Shown here: piece by piece, positions 8,395-17,463 of the stretch
Layout of the letters: every line of letters starts with the position of its first letter
Numbering within the stretch: position 1 is the stretch's first letter
Made by a program: the position numbers and the translations under genes
The notes under the pieces: model-generated
Seen by the model: only the letters and a program-made list of their open reading frames with translations
What the model was told of the DNA's origin: nothing
Databases searched by the model: none
Assembly (NCBI RefSeq): GCF_947498345.1
Contig: NZ_CANMJY010000004.1
Coordinates: 1 to 64,000 of the forward strand
DNA: 64,000 nucleotides
Direction of reading: 5' to 3'
DNA from: an uncultured Winogradskyella sp.
GTDB lineage: Bacteria; Bacteroidota; Bacteroidia; Flavobacteriales; Flavobacteriaceae

Positions 8395-9411
8395 ATGAAA
8401 CGTATAATAATACTTGTAGCACTGCTTTTAATAGCTGGTGTTGGTCACACACAACAGAAAGAAAAACGCATTAAATTTAATAAAGGAACACTTAAAATAT
8501 GCTCTAACGCACATATGACCATTAAAGGTTATGATGGAGATGAAGTGATTATAAAGAGTCTTAACCAGCCACGCTATTCCTACTATTACGACTTTGGAAA
8601 CAAAGACGAGAAGTTATTAGACTCATTAGAAGAGGCATCAGACACTCTATTGAGAAAGAGCTACTATTTGGTGTCTTCACAATACAAAGACGCAGAATTA
8701 GAAAAAGGTCTAAAGCCTTTAGGTAATAAATCTACAAACCCTAAAGACAATCTATATCTGGATATTACAGAAAAGCCTGGTGAGTTGATCATTAAAGATT
8801 ATAAGTATAGCCAATCTGGTAACAATAAGTTAATTGGTTATACGACCAAGTCTTCAAATGGTAATGTTAATAAAAAGAAATCAAATAAGAATACGGCTTC
8901 GGGCTTTGCTAATTTTGCTTCAATAAATAATAAGTATGAAATTTTGATTCCTAATTCCATTAAATTATCCTGGAATGTCGAAGATTGCTCTAAGAAGAAT
9001 TCTAACACGTTTTTTATAAGAACAACGTCAACACCTTGGGAACTAAATGATTTTAAAGGAGAAGTAGAGATTTCGACATCATACAACTCTATAAGTTTAG
9101 CTAATGTTAGTGGTCCAGTCATTGCCAATACTATCGGAGGAAATATCACTGTAGTCTTTGATACGATCAAACCAACGAAGTTATATTCTTTGGTAAGCAA
9201 CGATGGTTATATAGATATAACCTTGCCAACTAATGCTGATGTAAAGGTAGACGTCAATGGTAAACGTATACTAAGCGATATAGACTTTACGGTTTTGGAT
9301 GAAACTTTGCAAGATGGTATTAAAGAAATGATGCTTCAGCTAAACTCTGGTAAAACAAAAATGAAGCTAGATGCAGGCTCTGGTAGTGTCTACTTAAGAA
9401 AGCAAAAATAA
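8395..9411 (+). CDS. Secreted DUF4097-type beta-strand repeat protein
   Basis: 338 residues, with a signal peptide (LLLIAGVGHTQQ). Repeating short strands with G/D turns (GYDGDEVIIKS, VSNDGYIDITLPTNADVKV, and a final SGSVYLRKQK) are typical of the DUF4097 putative adhesin fold, a right-handed beta-helix-like domain. Starts 13 bases after the anti-sigma-like gene and ends at a strong terminator, so it is the last gene of the ECF operon. Role inferred as envelope stress or surface structure; unproven. Confidence 0.78.
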   Translation: MKRIIILVALLLIAGVGHTQQKEKRIKFNKGTLKICSNAHMTIKGYDGDEVIIKSLNQPRYSYYYDFGNKDEKLLDSLEEASDTLLRKSYYLVSSQYKDAELEKGLKPLGNKSTNPKDNLYLDITEKPGELIIKDYKYSQSGNNKLIGYTTKSSNGNVNKKKSNKNTASGFANFASINNKYEILIPNSIKLSWNVEDCSKKNSNTFFIRTTSTPWELNDFKGEVEISTSYNSISLANVSGPVIANTIGGNITVVFDTIKPTKLYSLVSNDGYIDITLPTNADVKVDVNGKRILSDIDFTVLDETLQDGIKEMMLQLNSGKTKMKLDAGSGSVYLRKQK

Positions 9412-9415
9412 ACCT

Positions 9416-9450
9416 TAAAAACGTCTGACTTATCGGGTTAGACGTTTTTA
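9416..9450 (+). terminator. Rho-independent terminator of ECF operon
   Basis: ACGTCTGAC pairs with GTTAGACGT (one G-U) around TTATCGG, flanked by AAAA and TTTTT. Confidence 0.85.
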
Positions 9451-9560
9451 TTCCATTTATTATTTCCAATTTAATTCTTACTGGCTACAAGATAGGTGAC
9501 TTTATTATGTCATAAAATAGCTAATAGAATTTATCAAAAAACAATTTAAAAAATTCAATT

Positions 9561-11003
9561 ATGCGTTTGTTATGTTTTATCATGACGCTATGCTTCATTG
9601 CCAGTTGCGAGGGTCAAAAAAAGAGTGAAAATAAAGCTTTAGAAGAGCGAATTTCGCGAATAGAAAATGGCTTACAATCTAATTTACGAGTTCAATATGG
9701 AGATAGCGTAAATATTCAATATTTTAATATTGAAGACCGACTAAAAGAACTAAATATTCCTGGAGTAAGTATAGCTGTTATGAATAATGGTGTTGTGGAA
9801 TGGGCAAGAGGATACGGTATGGCTGATACTAGTCAGAATAAAAAGGTAACCACAAAGACATTATTTCAGGCAGGTTCAGTTAGTAAACCCATTGCAGCTA
9901 CCAGAGCACTTCAACTTGTAGAAGAAGGTCAGTTAAATTTAGATAGCAATGTAAATGACTATTTAAGAAGCTGGAAAGTATCAGAAAATGAATTTACAGT
10001 CAAAGAGAAGGTGACTTTAAGGCGATTGTTAAATCATTCCGCAGGACTTACCGTTCATGGTTTTCCAGGGTATTCGATCAAAGATACAATTCCAAGTATT
10101 ATAGACGTATTGGATGGTAAAGGGAATACGGATCCAGTTCGTGTCTTTAGGGCGCCTGGAGAAAAGGTAGGCTATTCAGGTGGAGGTTATACAGTTATGC
10201 AACTGATGGTATCGGACTTAGAACAAAAGGAATTTTCAGATATTATGCAAAAGAATGTACTCAATCCATTAGGTATGACATCGAGCACCTATGAGAATCC
10301 ACTTCCTAAGGCTTACCATAGTATAGCTGCTGCAGGTTATAAATCTGATGGCTCTCAAGTAGCAGGAAAGTGGCATACCTATCCTGAAATGGCGGCAGCC
10401 GGACTCTGGACAACACCATCTCAACTTTTGCTTTGGGCAAAGACTATTCAAGACACCTATCAAAATCAAAAAGACGGATTTTTAAAAACACAGACGGTGA
10501 ATGAAATGCTAAAGGACTATGGAAATAACCAAGGTATGGGCCCTTATGTGGTTGAGGATTTATTTGGTCATGGTGGTTCTGATGAAGGATTTGTATCAGA
10601 TCTAAGAATTTGGAAAGCATATCCCATTTCTGTAGCCATAATGGTGAATTCGGATAATGGTAATGATATTATTCAAGAACTATTTTTAAGTATAGCAAAA
10701 GAGTACAACTTACCTGGAATTTACCATAGGTTAAGGAAATACAATGAACAATCCAAAGCACAACGCGCGCGCTATGTAGGAGCATATCAATTTTCTGAAG
10801 ATGCTATTGCTAAAGTCAAAATAAAAGATAATGGTTTAGAATTTTCAGAGGGTCTTGTAAAGAATCCTATCTTTTTATTGCCAGAAACGGACACTTTATT
10901 CTTTAGTTCTAAAAGTGGCTTATATTTTGAGTTTGTTTTTGAAAATGACTTGGTCACAAATTTGAAAGTGGCTGGATATAATGGTCAAAAAATGCAAGAA
11001 TAG
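9561..11003 (+). CDS. SxxK serine hydrolase lipoprotein
   Basis: 480 residues with a lipobox (FIASC, Cys16). Motifs: S106-V-S-K109, Y205-S-G207 and H337-G-G339, defining a class C beta-lactamase/DD-peptidase-type hydrolase. A C-terminal domain (about 385-480) of YxGxYxF strands follows, as in related hydrolases. It sits at the outer or inner membrane on the periplasmic side. A second such hydrolase lies at 2144, but they are not close duplicates. Substrate unknown (peptidoglycan peptide or ester). Monocistronic. Confidence 0.85.
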   Translation: MRLLCFIMTLCFIASCEGQKKSENKALEERISRIENGLQSNLRVQYGDSVNIQYFNIEDRLKELNIPGVSIAVMNNGVVEWARGYGMADTSQNKKVTTKTLFQAGSVSKPIAATRALQLVEEGQLNLDSNVNDYLRSWKVSENEFTVKEKVTLRRLLNHSAGLTVHGFPGYSIKDTIPSIIDVLDGKGNTDPVRVFRAPGEKVGYSGGGYTVMQLMVSDLEQKEFSDIMQKNVLNPLGMTSSTYENPLPKAYHSIAAAGYKSDGSQVAGKWHTYPEMAAAGLWTTPSQLLLWAKTIQDTYQNQKDGFLKTQTVNEMLKDYGNNQGMGPYVVEDLFGHGGSDEGFVSDLRIWKAYPISVAIMVNSDNGNDIIQELFLSIAKEYNLPGIYHRLRKYNEQSKAQRARYVGAYQFSEDAIAKVKIKDNGLEFSEGLVKNPIFLLPETDTLFFSSKSGLYFEFVFENDLVTNLKVAGYNGQKMQE

Positions 11004-11117
11004 TCGTTTGGCAAATGGCTATTATAATGACTAAATCTCTGGCACTGAATTTGTTTGTAACAAAACACATCGTTTTACTACATATAAGTATAATAGGTTT
11101 AACTAAAAAAGAAAAAT

Positions 11118-11441
11118 ATGATTCAGTATAAAGGAGCACTTGTTTTAGGCGCATTAATTGGCGCAGCCGCAGGTGTGTTGTTAGCACCAGATAAAGGTAG
11201 TGTTACCAGAGACCATCTTAAAAAAGAAGGTAAAGACATTAAAGAACAAATTACTCAAGATTTTAATGAGGTAAAAGATGATTTATCTAAAGCTGCAAAA
11301 TCTGGTAAGGATAAGTTTAAAGAAGACCTAAAAGATTTTGCTTCTAAAGCAAGCTATAAAACAGAAGAAGCAATTACGTTTTTAGAGAAGCAATTGGCAG
11401 TTCTAAAAGAAAAGAATAAAACGCTACAGCAAACAAGCTAA
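11118..11441 (+). CDS. YtxH domain-containing protein
   Basis: 107 residues: an N-terminal glycine-rich membrane segment (YKGALVLGALIGAAAGVLLA) then D-K-G and a long charged helix of K/E/D, the YtxH/gas-vesicle-like layout. Family members are general-stress membrane proteins of unknown mechanism. Overlaps the convergent GNAT gene by 4 bases. Confidence 0.8.
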   Translation: MIQYKGALVLGALIGAAAGVLLAPDKGSVTRDHLKKEGKDIKEQITQDFNEVKDDLSKAAKSGKDKFKEDLKDFASKASYKTEEAITFLEKQLAVLKEKNKTLQQTS

Positions 11442-12010
11442 AAGGTTTTGAAAATGGTCGCTTTAATTTGCGGCCATTCTTCTTTTAATATGCCATAACA
11501 ACAGGTACTACGCTTAAAACCATCACTCATCAAAGTATCTTTACGTAAAATACCTTCGAGTGTTGCTCCCAATTTTTCAACAGCACGACGCGACTTGTTA
11601 TTGCGTTCGTCAATTCTAAATTCTACCTTATCAAAATTTAAAGTTTCAAAGGTATATTGCAGCATTAAGAATTTGATGTTAGCATTCAATCCTGTACCTT
11701 GAAAACTGTGACCTATCCATGTCCAGCCAATATGTAAGACTTTATTTTTCCAGTTGATGAGTCCAAAACGTGTTGAACCAGCATAAGCTTCCTTTTTTTT
11801 ATCATAAATGATAAATGGAATAATTGTTTTATGATAATAACCATCAACAGCAACTTGCACATAATCTCTTAACTTTTCTGGTGTAGAAATATCGGAAGGT
11901 GAATAGAAAATTAAGTCTTTTTCCTGCGCTATTCCTTCTAAATGTTGGTAGTTGCTTAGGTCTAAGAGACTAAGCTTAACTCTGTTGTTTTCTAAAGTTG
12001 GTACTGTCAT
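11438..12010 (-). CDS. GNAT N-acetyltransferase, RimJ/RimL-like
   Basis: 190 residues. RimL-type acetyltransferase fold: N-terminal LENNRVKLSLLDLSNYQHLE, the AGSTRFG strand, IGWTWIGHSFQGTGLNANIK (acetyl-CoA loop region), and VEFRIDERNNKSRRAVEKLG. The start overlaps the upstream esterase stop by 4 bases (ATGA), so the two form an operon. Substrate unknown; could acetylate a protein N-terminus or a small amine. Confidence 0.85.
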   Translation of the reverse strand: MTVPTLENNRVKLSLLDLSNYQHLEGIAQEKDLIFYSPSDISTPEKLRDYVQVAVDGYYHKTIIPFIIYDKKKEAYAGSTRFGLINWKNKVLHIGWTWIGHSFQGTGLNANIKFLMLQYTFETLNFDKVEFRIDERNNKSRRAVEKLGATLEGILRKDTLMSDGFKRSTCCYGILKEEWPQIKATIFKTF

Positions 12011-12645
12011 ACAAGTGCATTTATATAATCTACATTAATCACATGCTTTCCTTCAAATGGAAGTATAGTTACTCTACTACCAAATAATTCTTTAGCTCTT
12101 AAAGATTCTTGTTTTATACGGGTTTCATCTAGGTACTCGTCTTTGGTGCCGTAGATTAATTTTACTTTACTTGTTTCATTCAAATAAGCAAAATCTTTCT
12201 TAGTAAGCTCTTTAGGAATACCGCCAGAGTGTATAACTAGTTGCGAACATTGTAATTTTCGCTTTACCATATAGCGCATCGCAACACTAACACCTTGTGA
12301 ATAACCCAATATAATTAAGTTAATATCATTTGGAATTTGCTCAGCTTCAAAAACAGCATCAAAATAATTGAGAATGTTTTCCATTCCAGCTTTAGTTTCA
12401 TCTCTTGTAAGCCAATTGGCACCAACATGCATTTTTGGCTGAATATAATACTTGCTCGGAGCTTGCGGAGCAATAATGTAATTTCCTTCAGGATTAATAT
12501 GTTTAAAATATCTAAGGAAATAGCGGCTCAAATAACCCATACCATGGCACACAAACCAAACAGTGTTAGTATGTTCCGTTAGTGTGTTTAAAGTAGAGTA
12601 GGAGCTACAGGTTTTATATGTGATTTCTTTCTCTTCTGAATTCAT
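12007..12645 (-). CDS. Alpha/beta hydrolase (phospholipase/carboxylesterase type)
   Basis: 213 residues from ATG at 12645 (MNSEEKEITYKT); an upstream in-frame start at 12708 would run into the menI leader and gives an unlikely basic extension. Catalytic serine lies in GYSQG, Asp in YGTKDEYL, and His in EGKHVI. The nucleophile motif fits the PLPC/esterase family more than MenH. It is divergent from menI with about 55 bp between starts and operonic with the GNAT gene. It is the only alpha/beta hydrolase near the men genes. Confidence 0.8.
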   Translation of the reverse strand: MNSEEKEITYKTCSSYSTLNTLTEHTNTVWFVCHGMGYLSRYFLRYFKHINPEGNYIIAPQAPSKYYIQPKMHVGANWLTRDETKAGMENILNYFDAVFEAEQIPNDINLIILGYSQGVSVAMRYMVKRKLQCSQLVIHSGGIPKELTKKDFAYLNETSKVKLIYGTKDEYLDETRIKQESLRAKELFGSRVTILPFEGKHVINVDYINALV

Positions 12646-12663
12646 TATTCTTAGCAGTTTCAG

Positions 12664-12671
12664 TATTTTTG
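12664..12671 (+). promoter_or_regulatory. Predicted -7 element for menI operon
   Basis: TATTTTTG fits the Bacteroidota -7 consensus TAnnTTTG, 28 bases before menI. No clear -33 TTTG was found. Confidence 0.45.
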
Positions 12672-12699
12672 TAATAGACAATAAAACTACTGATTTTCT

Positions 12700-13122
12700 A
12701 TGCAACAATCTAAAGAAGAATTCTTAGCTAAAGTTAATGCTGTGAGTAAAAATACATTAATGGAAACCTTAGAAATTGAAATTGTGGATTATGGTGATAA
12801 TTTTTTAGTTGCAAGAATGCCAGTAACACCAAAAGTACATCAACCAGATGGTGTTTTGCATGGAGGCGCAACTGCAGCTTTAGCAGAAAGTGTTGGTAGT
12901 TTTGCTTCGCATATTTTCACTGATTTAGAGAAGTATTTTGTAAGAGGTTTAGAAATTACAGCTAATCATCTCAAGAGTGTAAAGACAGGTTATATCTATG
13001 CTAAAGCAACATTTTTACATAAAGGACGTACAACGCAGTTGCTGGATATTAGAGTTACTGACGAAGCAGACAACCTGGTTTCTATTTGTCGTTTATCTAC
13101 CATTTCATTACCTAAAAAGTAA
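12700..13122 (+). CDS. menI: 1,4-dihydroxy-2-naphthoyl-CoA hydrolase (hotdog thioesterase)
   Basis: 140 residues. Hotdog fold; the signature HQPDGVLHGGATAALAESVGS-type region (GVLHGGATAALAESVG) closely matches E. coli YdiI/MenI (GLLHGGASVVLAESIG), including the catalytic Glu in LAES. LEITANHLKSVKTGYIYAKA continues the same alignment. It releases DHNA from DHNA-CoA before MenA. First gene of a menaquinone block with menF 6 bases downstream, which supports this role over a general PaaI thioesterase. Confidence 0.86.
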   Translation: MQQSKEEFLAKVNAVSKNTLMETLEIEIVDYGDNFLVARMPVTPKVHQPDGVLHGGATAALAESVGSFASHIFTDLEKYFVRGLEITANHLKSVKTGYIYAKATFLHKGRTTQLLDIRVTDEADNLVSICRLSTISLPKK

Positions 13123-13128
13123 TAGTTG

Positions 13129-14253
13129 ATGGAGATAAATTCTTTTTTTGAAGCTCTAGAGCATCAGTATAACAAGCAACTTCCTTTTGTAGTCTACAGC
13201 AGACCCATTAATTCAATAATCAACTCTTGGTTGCAAAGCGATAACAGGTTACACACAACGACCACATTCACCGAAAGTGGATTTGTATTTGCACCATTTA
13301 ATTTATCTAATAAGACGGTTTTATTCCCAAAAGACAATTGTGAGTTTCGTAGTATAGAATCTAAAGCTAAAATCGAGCTCAAAGATTGGGGTCAGTTTGT
13401 GCCAACAGATAGTGATTTTATCAACAAAAAAGATCATTTAGACTTAGTTTTAAAAGGTATTTCGGATATTGAGGATGGGTACTTAGAGAAAGTCGTTTTA
13501 TCCCGTATTGAAGCCTTTAAGCTTAAAAATGTTAATCCAGTAGAGGTATTTAAACGCTTATATAATACGTATAAGAATGCGATGGTCTATTGTTGGTATC
13601 ATCCAAAAGTTGGTTTATGGTTAGGTGCTACACCAGAGCTATTATTTAAAGTTGAAGGACAGCAATTAACAACAATAGCCTTAGCTGGTACACAACCAAA
13701 TAACAACGCTTCACAAGTTAAATGGGCCAATAAAGAGATTGATGAACAGCAAATAGTTGTGGATTATATAATACATCAGATAAAACCATATGCTAAATCG
13801 ATAAATGTATCTGAAGTAGAAACGATTTCAGCAGGTAGTTTATTACATCTAAAATCCCGGATTACAAGTCGTGTTGACGATAATGCCAATTTAAGATCTA
13901 TAATAGAAGCTTTGCATCCTACACCTGCAGTTTGCGGATTTCCGAAACAAGGCTCTAAAGCATTTATCCTTGAGTACGAAAATTACGATCGTGAGTATTA
14001 TACAGGGTTTCTTGGTGAGCTTAATTTAAAACAATCTAAGTCTAGAAATACGAATAGGCGTAATGTTGAAAACAATGCCTACGCTGTGGTAAAAACACAA
14101 TCTAATTTCTATGTGAATTTGCGTTGTGCTCAAATCAAAGATGAAAAAGCTTTAATCTATGTAGGTGGTGGTATTACTAAAGATTCTATTGCAGAAAAAG
14201 AATGGGAAGAAACTGTCAGTAAGACTAAAACTATGCATAACGTTTTAGGATAG
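13129..14253 (+). CDS. menF: Isochorismate synthase
   Basis: 374 residues from ATG at 13129 (a TTG immediately before it is not needed). Chorismate-binding signatures: KVVLSRIEAF, GATPELLF, ALAGTQ, HPTPAVCGFPKQ, EYYTGFLGEL, and IYVGGGITKDS. The short N-terminus (about 90 residues before the catalytic core) is usual in Bacteroidota. It converts chorismate to isochorismate, the first committed step of menaquinone synthesis. Followed by menD within 31 bases. Salicylate or siderophore EntC-type enzymes share the fold, but the context is clearly menaquinone. Confidence 0.93.
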   Translation: MEINSFFEALEHQYNKQLPFVVYSRPINSIINSWLQSDNRLHTTTTFTESGFVFAPFNLSNKTVLFPKDNCEFRSIESKAKIELKDWGQFVPTDSDFINKKDHLDLVLKGISDIEDGYLEKVVLSRIEAFKLKNVNPVEVFKRLYNTYKNAMVYCWYHPKVGLWLGATPELLFKVEGQQLTTIALAGTQPNNNASQVKWANKEIDEQQIVVDYIIHQIKPYAKSINVSEVETISAGSLLHLKSRITSRVDDNANLRSIIEALHPTPAVCGFPKQGSKAFILEYENYDREYYTGFLGELNLKQSKSRNTNRRNVENNAYAVVKTQSNFYVNLRCAQIKDEKALIYVGGGITKDSIAEKEWEETVSKTKTMHNVLG

Positions 14254-14270
14254 AACTATTGATATTTCGT

Positions 14271-14278
14271 ATTTTTGT
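14271..14278 (+). promoter_or_regulatory. Predicted -7 element before menD
   Basis: TATTTTTG ends 6 bases before the menD ATG, implying a very short or absent leader. It may provide a separate promoter inside the menIFD run. Confidence 0.4.
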
Positions 14279-14284
14279 GATTAG

Positions 14285-16039
14285 ATGAAGCATTCTAAAA
14301 TTCCCTTATCTCAAACTGTAGTTACCTTATGCAAAACGCATAATATTAAGCACATTGTTATTTCACCAGGAAGCCGAAATGCACCTTTAACCATTGGGTT
14401 TACACACGATGATTATTTTAGTTGTTATAGTATTGTAGATGAGCGTTGCGCTGCATTTTTTGCCTTGGGAATTGCACAACAACTACTAGAACCAGTAGCA
14501 GTAGTATGTACATCTGGTAGTGCATTATTGAATTACTATCCTGCAATTGTAGAAGCTTATTATAGTAATATCCCTTTAGTAGTTTTATCTGCAGACAGGC
14601 CCAAACATTTAGTTGATGTAGGAGATGGACAAACCATAAAGCAAAAGAATGTTTATGGAGAGCATGTGATGTATAATACTAATCTAAAACTAGATTTAAA
14701 AGAAGAGGCAAACAATGATGAAGATGAGTTGCCAATAATGAAAAGTATAGAAAATAAGCTTGAACATTTTCTAGGGCTTCAACAAGACATACAATCTTAT
14801 AATGAATCTGAGATTCACGAAGCGCTTACTATTGCTAATTTAAAATCAGGACCAGTACATATAAATATTCCTTTTAATGAACCATTATATGATATGGTTG
14901 ATGAATTATCAATCAATCCGGGTTTGTTCAAGGTTCAAAATAGAGCAGAACAGGTTGATGAGGTTGAAATAGAGCAAATAACGAGTGTTTGGCAAAATGC
15001 CAAGCGCAAAATGATTTTGGTAGGAGTATTGCAACCTAATACTGTCGAAGCGCAATGGCTTCAAAAATTAGCTGATAATGATAGCGTATTAGTATTTACA
15101 GAAACCACTTCTAATTTACATCATCCCGATTTTTTCTCTGAAATAGATAAGATCATTGCTCCTTTAGATGATAAGGCATTTAAAGCGCTTCAACCAGAAG
15201 TATTATTAACTCTAGGTGGTTTGGTGGTTTCTAAAAAGATTAAAGCTTTTTTAAGGCAATATATGCCATTGCATCATTGGCATGTAGATTTGTTTAGAGC
15301 TAACGATACATTTTTCTGTTTGGATAAACACATCAAACTGTCACCAAATACTTTTTTTGGTTCGTTTTTACCTAAGGTTCATTCAATTGAGAGTAATTAT
15401 AAACCGAATTGGCTATTAGTAAGAGAAAGGCGTCGTGAGCTTCATAACAAGTATTTAAAAACAATTTCTTTTTCAGATTTCACAGTCTTTAATTTGTTAT
15501 TAAGAAGTATTCCTAGTCATAGCCAATTGCAGGTTGGTAATAGTTCAGCTATCAGATATACCCAGTTATTTCAGCTTAGAAAGGATATTACAGTATTTTG
15601 TAATAGAGGCACTAGTGGAATTGATGGAAGTACAAGTACAGCTGTTGGCGCATCTGTTGCTTCTAAAGAGCGGGTTACATTCATCACTGGTGATTTAAGC
15701 TTTTTCTACGACAGCAACGCATTATGGAATAGTTATATTCCTAATGATTTTAGAATCGTTGTTATTAATAACAAAGGTGGAGGTATCTTTAGAATTTTAC
15801 CAGGTCATAAAAACATCGATAATTTTGATACGTATTTTGAAACTAAACATCATTTAACAGCTAAGCAATTATGTAATATGTATAATATTAACTACGTGAA
15901 AGCTGATAATGAAACCTCTTTAAGAGAGGAACTCAAAACATTCTACGAAGTGTCTAACCAACCCAAATTACTAGAGGTTTTTACACCTTCGGTTATAAAT
16001 GATAAGGTGCTATTAGATTATTTTACTTTTATAAAGTAA
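14285..16039 (+). CDS. menD: SEPHCHC synthase (ThDP-dependent)
   Basis: 584 residues, full length. N-terminal HIVISPGSRNAPLTI and DERCAAFFALG are MenD signatures; the ThDP/Mg site is seen as GDLSFFYDSNALWN then INNKGGGIFRILPG. It joins isochorismate and 2-oxoglutarate. Directly downstream of menF. The following DUF2853 gene has its own spacing. Confidence 0.95.
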   Translation: MKHSKIPLSQTVVTLCKTHNIKHIVISPGSRNAPLTIGFTHDDYFSCYSIVDERCAAFFALGIAQQLLEPVAVVCTSGSALLNYYPAIVEAYYSNIPLVVLSADRPKHLVDVGDGQTIKQKNVYGEHVMYNTNLKLDLKEEANNDEDELPIMKSIENKLEHFLGLQQDIQSYNESEIHEALTIANLKSGPVHINIPFNEPLYDMVDELSINPGLFKVQNRAEQVDEVEIEQITSVWQNAKRKMILVGVLQPNTVEAQWLQKLADNDSVLVFTETTSNLHHPDFFSEIDKIIAPLDDKAFKALQPEVLLTLGGLVVSKKIKAFLRQYMPLHHWHVDLFRANDTFFCLDKHIKLSPNTFFGSFLPKVHSIESNYKPNWLLVRERRRELHNKYLKTISFSDFTVFNLLLRSIPSHSQLQVGNSSAIRYTQLFQLRKDITVFCNRGTSGIDGSTSTAVGASVASKERVTFITGDLSFFYDSNALWNSYIPNDFRIVVINNKGGGIFRILPGHKNIDNFDTYFETKHHLTAKQLCNMYNINYVKADNETSLREELKTFYEVSNQPKLLEVFTPSVINDKVLLDYFTFIK

Positions 16040-16146
16040 ATATTAGGCGAAGTGTACTAAGAAGTGACGAACCAACTTTTAACGTGTCTAAAAAATACTT
16101 ACCTTTAGTGAGATATTATAATTAACTTAAAAACATATTATTTAGC

Positions 16147-16485
16147 ATGAGTAAAAGAGATGAATTAATCGCAAAGTATGCGGCAGATTTAAAAGATAAA
16201 TGTGGTGTTAACGCTGACATGGATTTATTAACTAAAGTTACTGTAGGCTTAGGGCCTTCAATTTATAATGCAGATTCATCAACAGTATCTGGTTCAGATG
16301 ATAAAGAATTGGCAACTGTAAAGAATAACTTTTTAATAAAAAAGCTGGGATTAAGTGATAGTAATGATTTAGACAAAGGCATAGCATCTGTTATGGATAC
16401 CTATGGTCAATCTAATAGAAATAAATACAGAGCGGTTGTTTATTATCTATTGGTAAAACATTTTAATAGAGAATCTGCATATTAG
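16147..16485 (+). CDS. DUF2853 family protein
   Basis: 112 residues, all-helical and cytoplasmic. Matches the DUF2853 pattern: RDELIAKYAADLK at the start, LTKVTVGLGPSIYNAD, then NNFLIKKLGL and a Y-R-A-V-V-Y-Y end. Function unknown. Between menD and a CvfB-like gene and closed by a terminator, so it is probably expressed alone or with menD. Confidence 0.8.
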   Translation: MSKRDELIAKYAADLKDKCGVNADMDLLTKVTVGLGPSIYNADSSTVSGSDDKELATVKNNFLIKKLGLSDSNDLDKGIASVMDTYGQSNRNKYRAVVYYLLVKHFNRESAY

Positions 16486-16506
16486 TAGATCTTCTTTAAA
16501 AAATAT

Positions 16507-16544
16507 AAAAGCGTTATAATACTTATTATAGCGCTTTTTCTTTT
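16507..16544 (+). terminator. Rho-independent terminator after DUF2853 gene
   Basis: AAAAGCG...TATAAT / ATTATA...CGCTTTT stem around ACTT, followed by TTTCTTTT. Confidence 0.8.
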
Positions 16545-16619
16545 GGTTAATTTTTATCTGTAGATAAACAAATAAATATACTATCTATTAATTTCATTTC
16601 AGTATCTCACTAATATCAA

Positions 16620-16627
16620 TACATTTG
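16620..16627 (+). promoter_or_regulatory. Predicted -7 element, near-leaderless, for CvfB-like gene
   Basis: TACATTTG matches TAnnTTTG and ends 4 bases before the ATG at 16632, so transcription would start at or just upstream of the start codon. Confidence 0.45.
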
Positions 16628-16631
16628 CAGT

Positions 16632-17462
16632 ATGATACATTTAGGTGAATATAATACACTCGAAATATTAAGAGATACTGAACCGGGTTTGTTTTTAGGA
16701 GATGGGGAAGAGGGAGAAGTTTTGCTGCCAAATCGTTATGTGCCAGAAACATTTGAAATAGGTGAAAAAATAGATGTATTTGTATACTTAGATAACGAAG
16801 AGCGGCCAGTAGCAACAACAGATCAACCCTATATTAAAAAAGGAGACTTTGCTTTGTTACGCTGTAATCAAGTAACTAAGTTTGGAGCTTTTTTAGATTG
16901 GGGTTTAGTTAAAGAATTATTCTGTCCATTTAAAGAGCAAGCCTTTAAGATGACAACCGGTGGCTGGTATTTAGTACACTGTTATTTGGATGAAGAAACT
17001 GAACGTTTGGTAGCTTCGAGTAAAACCAATCGCTTTTTAGACAATAAAGAATTGACGGTTAATCAGTTTGATGAGGTTGATCTAATCATATCCCATCCTT
17101 CAGATATTGGAATGAATGTTATTGTAAACAAAAAGCATTTAGGTTTAGTATTTAAGGATGATATATATAAAGATATTAGTGTTGGTGACCGTTTAAAAGG
17201 TATAGTAAAAAAAGTGCGCCACGATAATAAGCTAGATATATCTTTAAATCAAATAGGTTATAGAAATATAGAGCCTAATGCAGCGTTTATATTAAACGAG
17301 TTAAATGATAATAATGGTTTTATCCCTTTGCATGATAAATCGAGTCCAGAAGATATCAAAGAGCAACTGCAAATGAGTAAAAAGAGTTTTAAAAAAGCAA
17401 TAGGAACGCTTTATAAAGAAAGGCAAATAGATATAAAGGAAGACGGCATCTACCTTAAATAG
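16632..17462 (+). CDS. S1-like RNA-binding protein of the CvfB/YitL type
   Basis: 276 residues. An N-terminal OB-type domain (LFLGDGEEGEVLLPNRYVPE), two further S1-like domains (KFGAFLDWGLVKELFCPFKE; SVGDRLKGIVKKVRHDNK) and a C-terminal winged-helix (DIKEQLQMSKKSFKKAIGTL) give the CvfB architecture. CvfB-family proteins bind RNA and influence virulence gene expression in Gram-positives. No partner is evident. A near-leaderless promoter precedes it; the convergent gene follows after 1 base. Confidence 0.82.
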   Translation: MIHLGEYNTLEILRDTEPGLFLGDGEEGEVLLPNRYVPETFEIGEKIDVFVYLDNEERPVATTDQPYIKKGDFALLRCNQVTKFGAFLDWGLVKELFCPFKEQAFKMTTGGWYLVHCYLDEETERLVASSKTNRFLDNKELTVNQFDEVDLIISHPSDIGMNVIVNKKHLGLVFKDDIYKDISVGDRLKGIVKKVRHDNKLDISLNQIGYRNIEPNAAFILNELNDNNGFIPLHDKSSPEDIKEQLQMSKKSFKKAIGTLYKERQIDIKEDGIYLK

Positions 17463-17463
17463 A

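Noticed and set aside
11048-11062. TTTGTTTGTAACAAA palindrome before YtxH gene
   Set aside because: Short and AT-rich; no stronger context.
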